Source: JAYENK01 sp034722035 (GTDB taxonomy: Bacteria > Patescibacteriota > Patescibacteriia > Patescibacteriales > UBA12075). Taken from it: 22,731 bases of DNA. The position numbers were made by a program, and so were the translations under genes. This document shows positions 7,210-15,109 of the stretch, one piece after another (the first letter of the stretch is position 1; each line of letters begins with the position of its first letter). The stretch lies in contig JAYENK010000010.1 of the NCBI GenBank assembly GCA_034722035.1, positions 1 to 22,731 of the forward strand. The letters are read 5' to 3'. Below the pieces are notes generated by a model that did not search any database, had not been told where the DNA came from, and worked only from the letters and a program-made list of their open reading frames with translations.

Positions 7210-7767
7210 TTAAGCTCTTTCGGCGTATTCCTCTTTATCAGTATTTATAATAATTTCATCACCTTCGTTAATGAATAAAGGCGCGCTAATTTCGGCCCCG
7301 GTTTCGATCTTTACTCGCTTGGTGACGTTACCGGCGCTGTTGCCTTTCACGCCAGGCGGAGCAACAGTCACTTTAAATTGCATTTTTACCGGCAACTCAA
7401 TGGCAACAGCCTCACCATCAAAATAAAGTACATTTACATCTGTTCCTTCTTTCAAAAATTTAGCTTTACTGCCAACTGCTTCCAAGGAAATCGTAAACTG
7501 CTCATAGCTTTCATTATCCATCAGGTTGGCATTATCCGCGTCCACATACAAAAAATTCGCTTTTTTCTTATTTGTGTCAGCCTCTTCAATCTTATCGCTA
7601 CCCTGAAAAGTTTTTTTCAAAGTACTGCCATCAATCAAATTCTTAAGCTTCGCGTTAAGCACAGCGCCACCACGAGCTACTTTGTGATGCTCGGTTTTAG
7701 TAACAAGATAAGGCGCATTGTTTATCACAATAATTTTTCCAAGTTTAATTTCACTAATATTTAACAT
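7210..7767 (-). CDS. efp: Elongation factor P
   Basis: 185 residues, the normal length. EF-P binds between the P and E sites and relieves stalling at polyproline. The KOW-like N-terminal domain runs to about residue 63, followed by two OB domains; the C-terminal VAPPGVKGNSAGNVTKRVKI signature is intact. The conserved tip loop is unusual: where E. coli has PGKGQA with modified Lys34, this protein has VARGGA, so Arg32 occupies the tip position and the Pro is lost. An Arg tip is known from the EarP-rhamnosylated type; no EarP or EpmA gene is in the window. It lies in the rpsF operon, 30 bp after rpsR and 68 bp before the infB GTG. Confidence 0.97.
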   Translation of the reverse strand: MLNISEIKLGKIIVINNAPYLVTKTEHHKVARGGAVLNAKLKNLIDGSTLKKTFQGSDKIEEADTNKKKANFLYVDADNANLMDNESYEQFTISLEAVGSKAKFLKEGTDVNVLYFDGEAVAIELPVKMQFKVTVAPPGVKGNSAGNVTKRVKIETGAEISAPLFINEGDEIIINTDKEEYAERA

Positions 7768-7797
7768 ATTACAAAGTATTAGCTAATACGGCGTTAT

Positions 7798-8031
7798 TTA
7801 TTGCTTGTCATTGTAAGCTAGAAGCGCCATAGTACGAGCGCGTTTAACGGCCGTGGATAACTTGCGTTGGTGCTTCGAACAAAGACCGGTCCGTTTTCGC
7901 GGTAAAATCTTTTTATAAATATTAATAAAACGGCGAATGGTGCGAATATCTTTATAATCCACTTCATCAATATTGTTAACGCAATATCGGCAAGCCTTTT
8001 CTTCTTGTTTGTCTTGTTTGTTTATTGTCAT
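7798..8031 (-). CDS. rpsR: 30S ribosomal protein S18
   Basis: 77 residues. S18 binds S6 on the platform of the small subunit. The core DVDYKDIRTIRRFI-like segment and the C-terminal RKLSTAVKRARTMALLAY are typical. It keeps the zinc-type cysteines (CRYC near residue 14, then LCSKHQ), so this is the C+ form rather than the zinc-free paralogue. The order rpsF-ssb-rpsR is the classic one, and S6:S18 often regulate this operon through its leader. Confidence 0.97.
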   Translation of the reverse strand: MTINKQDKQEEKACRYCVNNIDEVDYKDIRTIRRFINIYKKILPRKRTGLCSKHQRKLSTAVKRARTMALLAYNDKQ

Positions 8032-8093
8032 ATTATTTATTCTTCATGTTTTATATTTTTTTAGATTTTAAATATAAAACAAATATCTAAATC

Positions 8094-8573
8094 TTAGAAA
8101 GGGATGTTTTCTACTTTAATATCGTCGTCACCTCCACCGCCGTTGTCGGCGTTAGCCGGACTAGGGTCTTGATTAATGTCAACTGTAGGCTCTTCACTTG
8201 GCATTGGCGCGTTTTCGCTATAAGTTTTTTGTCCACCTTGTCCACCGACACGATCAAGCATAATCATGTTATCCGCAACAATTTCGGTACGATAACGTTT
8301 AACATTGTCTTGTCCCATCCAATCGCGAGTCTGCAAACGTCCTTCAATGTAAATCTTTGCGCCTTTACGCAAATATTGTCCGCAAATTTCCGCCAAGCGA
8401 CGCCAAGCGACAATATTATGAAATTCAACTTTTTCTTGTTTTTGTCCGGATTGATCAGTCCAAACTAAATTAGTTGCGACCGAAAAAGAAGCTACAGTTG
8501 CGCCATTAGACGCATTGCGCACTTCTGGATCGCGGGTTAAGTTACCAATAATCATTGCTTTGTTTAAATTCAT
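8094..8573 (-). CDS. ssb: Single-stranded DNA-binding protein
   Basis: 159 residues. The N-terminal OB fold (about 1-107) begins MNLNKAMIIGNLTRDPEVR and includes the VEFHNIVAWRRLAEICGQYL region. A Gly/Pro/Asp-rich linker follows. The acidic tip ends DDDIKVENIPF, keeping the terminal IPF used to recruit repair and replication proteins but with KVEN inserted compared with the usual DDDIPF. It sits between rpsF and rpsR, 32 and 62 bp away. Confidence 0.97.
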   Translation of the reverse strand: MNLNKAMIIGNLTRDPEVRNASNGATVASFSVATNLVWTDQSGQKQEKVEFHNIVAWRRLAEICGQYLRKGAKIYIEGRLQTRDWMGQDNVKRYRTEIVADNMIMLDRVGGQGGQKTYSENAPMPSEEPTVDINQDPSPANADNGGGGDDDIKVENIPF

Positions 8574-8605
8574 AGAGTTTTTTTATTATTAATAATATAA
8601 AATAA

Positions 8606-9112
8606 TTAGAGCAAATCGTCAGTATCAAGAATTTTATCTAATTTAGCATCCAAATCTTCCAAGTCAACCGCCTTTTTGGATTTGGACTTTTCTTTCTTCT
8701 CCTTTTTTTCTTCTTTAATTTCTTTTTCCTCGGCTTGTTTGATTTTTGCCTTTGCTCGTCCTTCAGCGACCCGTTTTTCCTCTTCGATTTCTAAAACGCT
8801 GCGTAATTTTTTGGCCACAATCATATGCCGCACTATTTCGGCATTAAAGCCGGTTTCCCGGTCAAATTTATTGATTTTACTTCCAACCAAATCAAATTCA
8901 ACCAAAAAATAATAGCCATGATGTTTGTGGTTAATGGGATAGCAAAATTTCTTTTTGCCCCATACTTCACTATAGGTGATTTTGCCGTCGTATTTTTCAA
9001 TAGTTTTATTTACGCCGTCAACAATCGGTTTAACTTCATCTTCAGTATATTGATTCGAAACAATATACAACATTTCATAATGTGAAATCACATTATCTTT
9101 GTTCTTTGCCAT
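8606..9112 (-). CDS. rpsF: 30S ribosomal protein S6, with charged tail
   Basis: 168 residues. The S6 fold takes up roughly residues 10-108 (HYEMLYIVSN, GYYFLVEFDL, VRHMIVAKK). A tail of about 60 residues follows, first Lys/Glu-rich and then ending DLEDLDAKLDKILDTDDLL, which is longer than in most bacteria. First gene of the ssb-rpsR-efp-infB-rbfA-nrnA operon. Its ATG lies only 16 nt downstream of an intrinsic terminator (9129-9163), so transcripts from the promoter at 9263-9291 must read through it. Confidence 0.95.
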   Translation of the reverse strand: MAKNKDNVISHYEMLYIVSNQYTEDEVKPIVDGVNKTIEKYDGKITYSEVWGKKKFCYPINHKHHGYYFLVEFDLVGSKINKFDRETGFNAEIVRHMIVAKKLRSVLEIEEEKRVAEGRAKAKIKQAEEKEIKEEKKEKKEKSKSKKAVDLEDLDAKLDKILDTDDLL

Positions 9113-9128
9113 AGGTTTATTAATTTTT

Positions 9129-9163
9129 AAAAAATCCCTGGCACTCTCAAAGTGATCCAGGGA
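9129..9163 (-). terminator. Terminator-like hairpin in the rpsF leader
   Basis: On the minus strand TCCCTGG (9157-9163) pairs with CCAGGGA (9135-9141) and inner CACT pairs with AGTG, with an AT bulge and loop TTGAG. Six U follow (9129-9134) and the rpsF ATG is 16 nt further on. A competing fold pairs 9155-9158 with 9165-9168 and 9144-9147 with 9170-9173 and would break the terminator. Two further leader hairpins lie upstream (9183-9205 and about 9206-9225). Confidence 0.7.
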
Positions 9164-9262
9164 AGGATAAGAGAATACCTTTAGTTCTTTAATTTTGCAA
9201 GAACTATTTGATCAAATAATCAAATGTGGGAAAGGAATAATTAAATTGTCTTAAGTATTAGC

Positions 9263-9291
9263 ACTCTAACATGTATTTTAATTTTTGGCAA
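9263..9291 (-). promoter_or_regulatory. rpsF operon promoter
   Basis: Minus-strand TTGCCA (9286-9291), a 17-bp spacer and TAGAGT (9263-9268) preceded by TGT (extended -10). It begins 18 bp after the stop of the upstream ATPase gene and would give a leader of about 145 nt before rpsF. TTAGCACTC (9258-9266) overlaps the -10 and equals one half of a CIRCE operator, without the second half. Confidence 0.6.
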
Positions 9292-9308
9292 GAACAAAAT
9301 CAAGGCAA

Positions 9309-10601
9309 TCAAGAAAAATCTAATAAAAATTTATACAATGGGATAATTTTTATTTTCTTCCCATTCTTAATTTCTTCACCTTCATCGTTACGCGTAATTA
9401 TTGTTAAATCATTACACTTTAAGCTGTCCGATCCCTTTATTAATGATTTTGTTTCTCTATTTTTAGTATTATAATTATCCAGGCCATAAGCAACTTGAAT
9501 TAATTGAATAATTTTAACCCCTTTCTTTACAACAAAATCAACCTCCCGATGATAAGCATCCTGCCAATAATATATTTCTTTTTTTTCATTCTTATGGTGT
9601 ATGCGTCGCATTAATTCAAGATAAACCGTATTTTCTAAAATATTCCCCCTGTTTGGTGAAAACTGAAAAGCTAATTCACTTATTATACCCAGATCAATTG
9701 AATAAACTTTTTTTGGCGCAATATGTTGTTGTTTTAATTTATACGAAAACCGCTGAAGCACGTTAATGATATAAGAATCACTAATATAATCAATATAATT
9801 TTTTATAGTATGGACATTTTTTATTTCAAAAACTTTTACAAGTTTATTATAGCTAAATTCGTTGCCAAAAAGCGATATTAAGTAATTGCTAATTTCTTTT
9901 AAGGCCTTTTTATAACGAATATTGTGTCTTTGTAAAATGTCTTTTGTTAAAATATCATCATAAATATTCATCGCCATTTCAGTGCCAAATTTATAAACCT
10001 CAGGCAAACCGCCTTTGTACATATAATCATTCAAATGTTTATTTATCTCAGCTATTTTAGCTGATGAGTAAATGTCATTTTTATTTATTTTGATATGATG
10101 ATAGTCGAGATACTCCTTAAAAGAAAAGGGCATGAGCATAATACTAATATAACGCCCGGTTAAGTGAGTTGATAATTCACGAGATAATAAATATGCGTTT
10201 GAACCGGTAATCACTATTTTTTTTGTCCGTCGCAACTTAGCGGCAAAAAGCTCCCAACCTTTTATATTCTGAATTTCATCAAAAATAAAATATTCCAAAT
10301 CGCTACCGAATAATTCATAAAATGCTTGCAATAAAATATCAAAATCATCAATTTTAAATCCAGCCAAAGCATTATCATCAAAATTTAAAAATCCATATTT
10401 TTTATTTTTTAAAAGCGAAACCGCCAAAGTTGATTTGCCGCACCTTCTTACTCCTTTGATAATCAATATATTGGGACTGCTTAAATATTTTTTGATTTTC
10501 GAAATATCGATTTCCCTTTCAATAATGTTCTCATTTTTCAGGCTTTTTTCCAGTTCTTCTTTCTGATCTATAATTATCTTTTTCAATTGATTTATTGTCA
10601 T
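9309..10601 (-). CDS. AAA ATPase with DUF4143 C-terminal domain
   Basis: 430 residues. The N-terminal AAA_14-type ATPase has Walker A GVRRCGKST (50-58), Walker B YFIFDEIQ (104-111) and a sensor-like ITGSNAYLL (131-139). A winged-helix-like middle part (about 220-290) leads to the DUF4143 region with ENTVYLELMRR (323-333), YYWQDAYHREVDFVV (344-358) and LIQVAYGL, which resembles a degenerate PD-(D/E)XK nuclease fold. Members occur in variable copy number in many bacteria and archaea; their function is not established and I assign none. The gene is alone in its transcript, with a near-consensus promoter overlapped by a 14-bp palindrome (10629-10662), so it is probably repressible. It is more AT-rich than its ribosomal neighbours, which would fit an accessory gene. 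Confidence 0.88.
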   Translation of the reverse strand: MTINQLKKIIIDQKEELEKSLKNENIIEREIDISKIKKYLSSPNILIIKGVRRCGKSTLAVSLLKNKKYGFLNFDDNALAGFKIDDFDILLQAFYELFGSDLEYFIFDEIQNIKGWELFAAKLRRTKKIVITGSNAYLLSRELSTHLTGRYISIMLMPFSFKEYLDYHHIKINKNDIYSSAKIAEINKHLNDYMYKGGLPEVYKFGTEMAMNIYDDILTKDILQRHNIRYKKALKEISNYLISLFGNEFSYNKLVKVFEIKNVHTIKNYIDYISDSYIINVLQRFSYKLKQQHIAPKKVYSIDLGIISELAFQFSPNRGNILENTVYLELMRRIHHKNEKKEIYYWQDAYHREVDFVVKKGVKIIQLIQVAYGLDNYNTKNRETKSLIKGSDSLKCNDLTIITRNDEGEEIKNGKKIKIIPLYKFLLDFS

Positions 10602-10628
10602 ATTTTAGGTTGTATTGACAAACTTTTT

Positions 10629-10689
10629 ATAAAAGTATGCTACTATACTAGCATACTTTTATAATATCAAGCTTTTTCAGGCTTGTCAA
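10629..10689 (-). promoter_or_regulatory. ATPase-gene promoter with operator palindrome
   Basis: Minus-strand TTGACA (10684-10689, perfect), a 17-bp spacer and TATTAT (10661-10666). A perfect inverted repeat, ATAAAAGTATGCTA (10629-10642) and its complement (10649-10662) with a 6-bp centre, begins inside the -10 and covers the start site. That is a classical repressor position. The repeat could also form a hairpin at the 5' end of the mRNA. Confidence 0.65.
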
Positions 10690-11034
10690 GAAGTTAGTAG
10701 TGTCTTTACATTTTGATAAAAATATGTTATATATTTTATGAAATCAATACAAAAACAAAAAACATTACGAAGACTGTTATGTGGGCTTAATAGTCAAAAA
10801 GTGTTGGTAAAATTGTTGATATAGTTGTAATATTAGATTAGATTTAATTAATTTTATAAATCGTTTTACAATTATGGGGTTAAACTGAGCGCTATTAACC
10901 AACATTTTAAAACACTTTCTCGCAGAGCAAACAAAATTAATATCAAAAATTATCAAATTGTTAGTTATAATTATTTTGATAATCAAAAAACTAAGTACGC
11001 TTTTATGCTTTAATCTTAAGACAAGGCTAAATAT
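10690..11034. other. Divergent intergenic region with a folded element
   Basis: 345 bp without a credible protein gene. A rightward promoter-like pair, TTTACA (10705-10710) and extended TGT-TATATA (10728-10733) at 17 bp, opens it. Positions 10798-10918 fold back on themselves: AAAGTGTT, TAAAA, TGTTG and TTGTAA on the left are matched in nested order by TTACAA, CAACA, TTTTA and AACACTTT on the right. A second inverted repeat, ATTATCAAA (10949-10957) with TTTGATAAT (10975-10983), has a perfect TATAAT (10966-10971) in its loop, probably the methylase promoter, 57 nt or so before its ATG. Confidence 0.5.
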
Positions 11035-12219
11035 ATGAAATACTTCTTCATCTTAGGAAACCATCCCAATATTTCAATCGCAGAAATATATTCTATTTTT
11101 GCTGATGATTTTGAATATGATTGGGTGCGTCGTTCAGTTTTACTTATAGAAACAAACAAAGAAATTAACGTGAAAAAAATAATTGCGCACCTGGGCGGGA
11201 CGATTAAGATTGGAGAAATACTTGATGAAACAAAATCACGCGATCGGAATCACTTACTAAAGCTAATTGCCCAAATTAAACAACCAAAAGAAGAAAGAAA
11301 ATTTAAATTTGGTTTTTCTTATTATGGCAAAAAAGATATTGCGCAAAAAGCCTTGGCCATGGAATACAAAAAATATTTAAAGGAAAAAAATATTTCTTGT
11401 CGCTGGGTAAATTCTAAAAATTCAGTACTGTCAAGCGTTGTGGTTGAGCAAAATAAATTATACAAAAACGGCTTAGAAATGGTCCTGATTGAAGATGAAA
11501 ACAAATTACTACTTGGGAAAACACTGGCAGTACAACCTTTCAAAGATTTATCATTCCATGACTACGGCCGACCCGCTCGTGATAATCACTCCGGCATGCT
11601 CCCGCCTAAACTCGCGCAGATTATGGTCAATCTAAGTAGCATAAAACCAGCCAATAATATAAAAATTCTCGATCCTTTTTGTGGCTCTGGCACAATTTTG
11701 ATGGAAGCAATGCTAATGGGATACCCAAATTTAATCGGCTCTGATATTTCACAAAAAGCAGTCGAAGACACTCAAAAAAATTTAAACTGGATGGGGCGAA
11801 AATTACGCAATTCTAACTATGAATTAAAAATTAAAAATTGCGATGCAAAACAATTATCGACTTTTATTCCGCTAAACTCTGTTGACGCAATAATTACAGA
11901 ACCGTATCTTGGACCACAACGAGGTAAAGTAGATCTTAATAAAGTTATTCCTGAGCTGGAAAAATTATATTCTGCTGTAATTAAAGAATTTTATCAGATT
12001 CTAAAACCAAGCGGACTACTCGTAATGATCTGGCCTTTGATTATTTCGGGCAACAGAAAAAGGCAGGTCATCCCTAAGTATAATAATTTTAAAATAATTA
12101 AAGTGCTTGAAAATATCAAACTTCAAAATAAAAAATTTTTAGAAGCTAATAACGAATTAATTTACGGACGCAAAGGGCAAAAAGTTTGGCGTAATTTAGT
12201 GGTGCTTGAAAAAATATAA
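11035..12219 (+). CDS. Trm11/TrmG10-like RNA methyltransferase
   Basis: 394 residues. The N-terminus MKYFFILGNHPNISIAEI is the start typical of Trm11-type proteins, which carry a THUMP-like RNA-binding half. The second half is a SAM-dependent UPF0020-type methylase: GRPARDNHSGMLPPKLAQIM (178-197), motif I DPFCGSGT (213-220), SDISQKAVEDT for ribose binding, and the catalytic loop TEPYLGPQ (288-295) where Trm11/TrmG10 usually have DPPYG. Those enzymes methylate N2 of G10 in tRNA and are archaeal/eukaryotic; related genes recur in CPR genomes. The substrate here is unproven. It is a rightward gene with its 3' end only 4 bp from the convergent ychF. An AAGG ten bases before the ATG is the best ribosome-binding site in the window. 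Confidence 0.85.
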   Translation: MKYFFILGNHPNISIAEIYSIFADDFEYDWVRRSVLLIETNKEINVKKIIAHLGGTIKIGEILDETKSRDRNHLLKLIAQIKQPKEERKFKFGFSYYGKKDIAQKALAMEYKKYLKEKNISCRWVNSKNSVLSSVVVEQNKLYKNGLEMVLIEDENKLLLGKTLAVQPFKDLSFHDYGRPARDNHSGMLPPKLAQIMVNLSSIKPANNIKILDPFCGSGTILMEAMLMGYPNLIGSDISQKAVEDTQKNLNWMGRKLRNSNYELKIKNCDAKQLSTFIPLNSVDAIITEPYLGPQRGKVDLNKVIPELEKLYSAVIKEFYQILKPSGLLVMIWPLIISGNRKRQVIPKYNNFKIIKVLENIKLQNKKFLEANNELIYGRKGQKVWRNLVVLEKI

Positions 12220-12223
12220 TTTT

Positions 12224-13285
12224 TTATTTATTAAACAGAAAATGACAGATGTCGCCGTCTTGCATAATGTAATCTTTGCCCTCAGCGCGCAATTTACCTT
12301 TGTCGCGAGCCGCCGCCTCACTACCAAGCTCAACAAAATCATTATAAGACACTACTTCAACGCGGATAAATCCTTTTTCAAAATCAGTATGAATAACTCC
12401 GGCAGCGGCCGGCGCCTTGGCGCCGGCTTTTATCGTCCAAGCGCGCGTTTCTTCCGGACCGGTAGTAAAAAAAGTTTGCAATTTTAAAAGCGTGTAGCTT
12501 GCCTTGATCAATTTATCAAGTCCGCTTTGCTCAAACCCAAGCTCTTTAATGTATTCCGCTTGCTCCGTCTCGGGCAAAACTGCAATCTCGGATTCCAATT
12601 GAATATTCAAAGAAATACTCTCACCATCCCATTTACTTTCCAATTTTTTTGAATCATCATTAATATTAACAACATAAAGAATCGGCTTAAGCGTAAATAA
12701 ACTATAAATTTTAATCAGCTCCGTCTCATCTTCGTCCAGAGCTAGCGTTCGAGCCGGCACACCATTATTCAAATGGTCCAAAAGTTTTTTTAAAAGCTCT
12801 AATTTTTTAATCGCTTTTTTGTCATGCCCCCTAGCTTCTTTTTCGATTTTAACTAAAACTTTCTCAACTGTTTGGATGTCGGCCATAATCAATTCGGTCA
12901 AAATAGTCGAACGGTCTTCTTCCGGATCAATCCGACCGCTGACATGATGGATATTAGAATCTTCAAAATTCCGCACCACTTCACAAATCGCATCGCACTC
13001 ACGGATATTGGCTAAAAATTTATTCCCCAGCCCCTCACCCTCATGTGCGCCCTGAACCAAACCGGCAATATCAACAAACTCAATCGCAGTCGGAATAACT
13101 TGTTTAGGCTTAGAAATTCGCGCGATACAATCCAAGCGCTGATCCGGTACTTTTACTACACCAACATTTGGATCAATCGTACAAAAAGGAAAATTTGAAG
13201 CCTCAACTTGTTTTTTGGCAAGAGTATTAAATAGAGTAGATTTGCCCACATTAGGCAATCCCACTATTCCAATTGATAAAGACAT
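12224..13285 (-). CDS. ychF: Obg-family ATPase YchF
   Basis: 353 residues from the ATG at 13285. YchF is a universally conserved P-loop NTPase of the Obg family that prefers ATP and binds ribosomes. Seen: G1 GLPNVGKST (9-17), NFPFCTIDPNVG, the DIAGLVQGAHEGEGLGN switch region, a coiled-coil insertion, NINDD in place of the G4 NKxD, and a C-terminal TGS domain (about 275-353). An upstream in-frame ATG at 13306 would add MGIKYSI and overlap the previous gene; homologues begin right before the IGIVGLPN strand, so 13285 is preferred. Last gene of the nusA operon. Confidence 0.96.
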   Translation of the reverse strand: MSLSIGIVGLPNVGKSTLFNTLAKKQVEASNFPFCTIDPNVGVVKVPDQRLDCIARISKPKQVIPTAIEFVDIAGLVQGAHEGEGLGNKFLANIRECDAICEVVRNFEDSNIHHVSGRIDPEEDRSTILTELIMADIQTVEKVLVKIEKEARGHDKKAIKKLELLKKLLDHLNNGVPARTLALDEDETELIKIYSLFTLKPILYVVNINDDSKKLESKWDGESISLNIQLESEIAVLPETEQAEYIKELGFEQSGLDKLIKASYTLLKLQTFFTTGPEETRAWTIKAGAKAPAAAGVIHTDFEKGFIRVEVVSYNDFVELGSEAAARDKGKLRAEGKDYIMQDGDICHFLFNK

Positions 13286-13296
13286 AATTGAATATT

Positions 13297-13779
13297 TTAT
13301 TCCCAATATTTTAATAATTCTTGATTAATCTTGTTTATTTGTTTATTTTCTAGTTCTTCTTTTTCATCAATCGCATCGTCGATGCGAGTTAATTCGCCCG
13401 CCCACCAAGTTGCTTTCTCAAGATTAATTTTTTTATTATAACGCTCGCCAATTTTTAAAATTCTCTTTTTAAGGCCAACATCATCCGTTACTACTGTTAT
13501 CTCTTTGTCTTTCCGATTAGCATAACGCTCAGTCATCTCAACAATTTTATCATCAGCCGAATCATAAAAATCGTCCTTGGGCGCGTAAACCACGCTTAAT
13601 TTATCGTCAACTGCCCTCCTGTCTCCCATCATATCAACTCCGTCAAAAACCAGCTCTATTTCTTTATTTTTATTTTGATTAAAATTCTTAAAGATTTCAA
13701 TCAATTTCAAATCAAAATTATCCTGCCCCAGCATTTTAAGTTTACCCGCAACATTATTCGCGTCGACAATATACAACAT
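13297..13779 (-). CDS. NYN-domain ribonuclease-like protein (YacP-type)
   Basis: 160 residues. It has the PIN/NYN nuclease pattern: D6 and N8-N9 in IVDANNV, D46 in VFDGVD, D76-D77 in DSADDKIVE and D99-D100 in VVTDDVGL, which together make the acidic metal site. YacP/Rae1-type proteins are endoribonucleases, Rae1 acting in the ribosomal A site. The ATG directly follows the tig stop codon (TAGATG) and 11 bp separate it from ychF, so it belongs to the same transcript as nusA, tig and ychF; a translation-linked RNase role is inferred from that. The C-terminal 25 residues are a charged helix. Confidence 0.82.
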   Translation of the reverse strand: MLYIVDANNVAGKLKMLGQDNFDLKLIEIFKNFNQNKNKEIELVFDGVDMMGDRRAVDDKLSVVYAPKDDFYDSADDKIVEMTERYANRKDKEITVVTDDVGLKKRILKIGERYNKKINLEKATWWAGELTRIDDAIDEKEELENKQINKINQELLKYWE

Positions 13780-15066
13780 CTATTTAACAACATTCCACTT
13801 CTTCAAATTATCAACCACCTTGCGAGAAGATAAAAGATTGGCAGCGTGTGAACGATAATCGGCGCTTGATAAACGTTCCAATGCTTCCTTATTATCTTTA
13901 TGCGTCTGCTTCATTTTCTCAATATATTCATCAATATCCTTTTCCTCAGCTTTAAGCTTTTCCTTGTTGGCAATCTCGCGAATCAACAAAGAAATTTTTA
14001 CTCGCTTTACCGCTTCCGGCAATAAATCCAGAGTGAGCTGATCCTTGGTTTTATTAAGACTCTTTAAATAATCATCAAATTTTGCGCCTTGCTGAGCCAA
14101 AGAATCTTCCAATTCGTGCAACATATTATGCGTTTCGGAATCAACCAACATTTCCGGAATATCGCCAAACTTGGTTTTGTCCATTATTTTTTCGAGCATG
14201 GCCCGTTCCGTCGCTTGTGCCTGCTCATGTTCTTTTTGATTTTTAATGCTGTCTCCCATCGCTTTTTTAAAATCACCAACCTTTTTCATGCCAAAGCTTT
14301 TTACAAAATCATCATTGATTTCCGGCAATACTCGCTCAAACACATCTTTAATTGTCACTTTAAAATCAACCATTTTGCCAGCCAAATTTTTCATATGAAA
14401 ATCTTTGGGGTAAGGCAATTTAAATTCTTTTTTATCCCCCTTTTCCATGTTAGTTAATTGTTTATCAAAACCGGACACAATATAATCCTTACCAATAATA
14501 ATCGCAGTATCTTTTTTTTGTCCATCTTCCATAGGAACATTATCCAGAAACATTTGAATATCAACAAGCGCCTTATCTTTATCTTGAATTTTCCGCTCTA
14601 CCTTTTTTTCCTGAGCTCGCATTTCCCGAAATTCTGCAATAGTTTTTTCTATTTCTTTATCATCTATTTCAACTTTTTTTTGTTTAATTTTTAAATCCTT
14701 GTATTCTCCCAAACTTAATTTCGGCAAGAGAGCTAACACCACTTTGTAAACCAGCGGGTTGTTCGGAGCCAACTTAACAATATCAACTTTTGGCTGTCCG
14801 ACCGCTTGCTTTTCTACATGTTTTTCAATAGCTTCGCCCAAAGTCGCGTTAATTGCCAAACGGGCCGACTCTTCCAAAATGGTCATTTCACCAATTTTTT
14901 GCTTGAGTACCTCAAAAGGAACTTTGCCCGGACGAAAACCTTCGATTTTTACTTCCTTGCCGACTTTAATCGTGCCTTTTTCGATATATTTTTTAAATTC
15001 CGCTTGATCAATCTCAATTTGAAGCTCAACCTGAGACTTTGGTAAATCTTTTTTTTCTACTTTCAT
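13780..15066 (-). CDS. tig: Trigger factor
   Basis: 428 residues, the full usual length. It is the ribosome-bound chaperone that meets nascent chains at the tunnel exit. The ribosome-docking signature GFRPGKVP is at 43-50, the FKBP-type prolyl-isomerase domain at about 160-245, and the helical chaperone arms follow. The PPIase domain is divergent (YIVSGFDKQLTNMEKGDKKEF). It lies between ppaC (65 bp upstream, with a tandem repeat in the gap) and the NYN nuclease gene, which follows without a gap. Confidence 0.97.
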   Translation of the reverse strand: MKVEKKDLPKSQVELQIEIDQAEFKKYIEKGTIKVGKEVKIEGFRPGKVPFEVLKQKIGEMTILEESARLAINATLGEAIEKHVEKQAVGQPKVDIVKLAPNNPLVYKVVLALLPKLSLGEYKDLKIKQKKVEIDDKEIEKTIAEFREMRAQEKKVERKIQDKDKALVDIQMFLDNVPMEDGQKKDTAIIIGKDYIVSGFDKQLTNMEKGDKKEFKLPYPKDFHMKNLAGKMVDFKVTIKDVFERVLPEINDDFVKSFGMKKVGDFKKAMGDSIKNQKEHEQAQATERAMLEKIMDKTKFGDIPEMLVDSETHNMLHELEDSLAQQGAKFDDYLKSLNKTKDQLTLDLLPEAVKRVKISLLIREIANKEKLKAEEKDIDEYIEKMKQTHKDNKEALERLSSADYRSHAANLLSSRKVVDNLKKWNVVK

Positions 15067-15073
15067 GAATATA

Positions 15074-15109
15074 ATGCGAATCTACGAATTGTATGCGAAT
15101 CTACGAATT
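15074..15109. repeat. Tandem 17-bp repeat upstream of tig
   Basis: ATGCGAATCTACGAATT occurs twice (15074-15090, 15093-15109) with 2 bp between, followed by further CGAATT and GCGAATT fragments up to 15125. This fills nearly the whole ppaC-tig gap. ATTCGTA/ATTCGCA-type words are a frequent intergenic filler in CPR genomes. Confidence 0.75.

Noticed and set aside
9258..9266. TTAGCACTC, half of a CIRCE heat-shock operator
   Set aside because: The complementary half GAGTGCTAA at 9-bp spacing is missing, and the downstream genes are ribosomal rather than chaperones.
10738..10824. 28-codon plus-strand frame (MKSIQKQKTLRRLLCG...) directly after a promoter
   Set aside because: Too short to support; it runs into the left arm of the fold-back element and lacks a ribosome-binding site.
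10777..10986. 69-codon minus-strand frame between ATPase and methylase
   Set aside because: It covers the fold-back element, has low-complexity Ile/Asn/Phe composition, no promoter and no start signal.
13286..13306. Upstream ATG of ychF
   Set aside because: The added MGIKYSI would overlap the previous gene and is absent from the family's usual start just before the P-loop strand.
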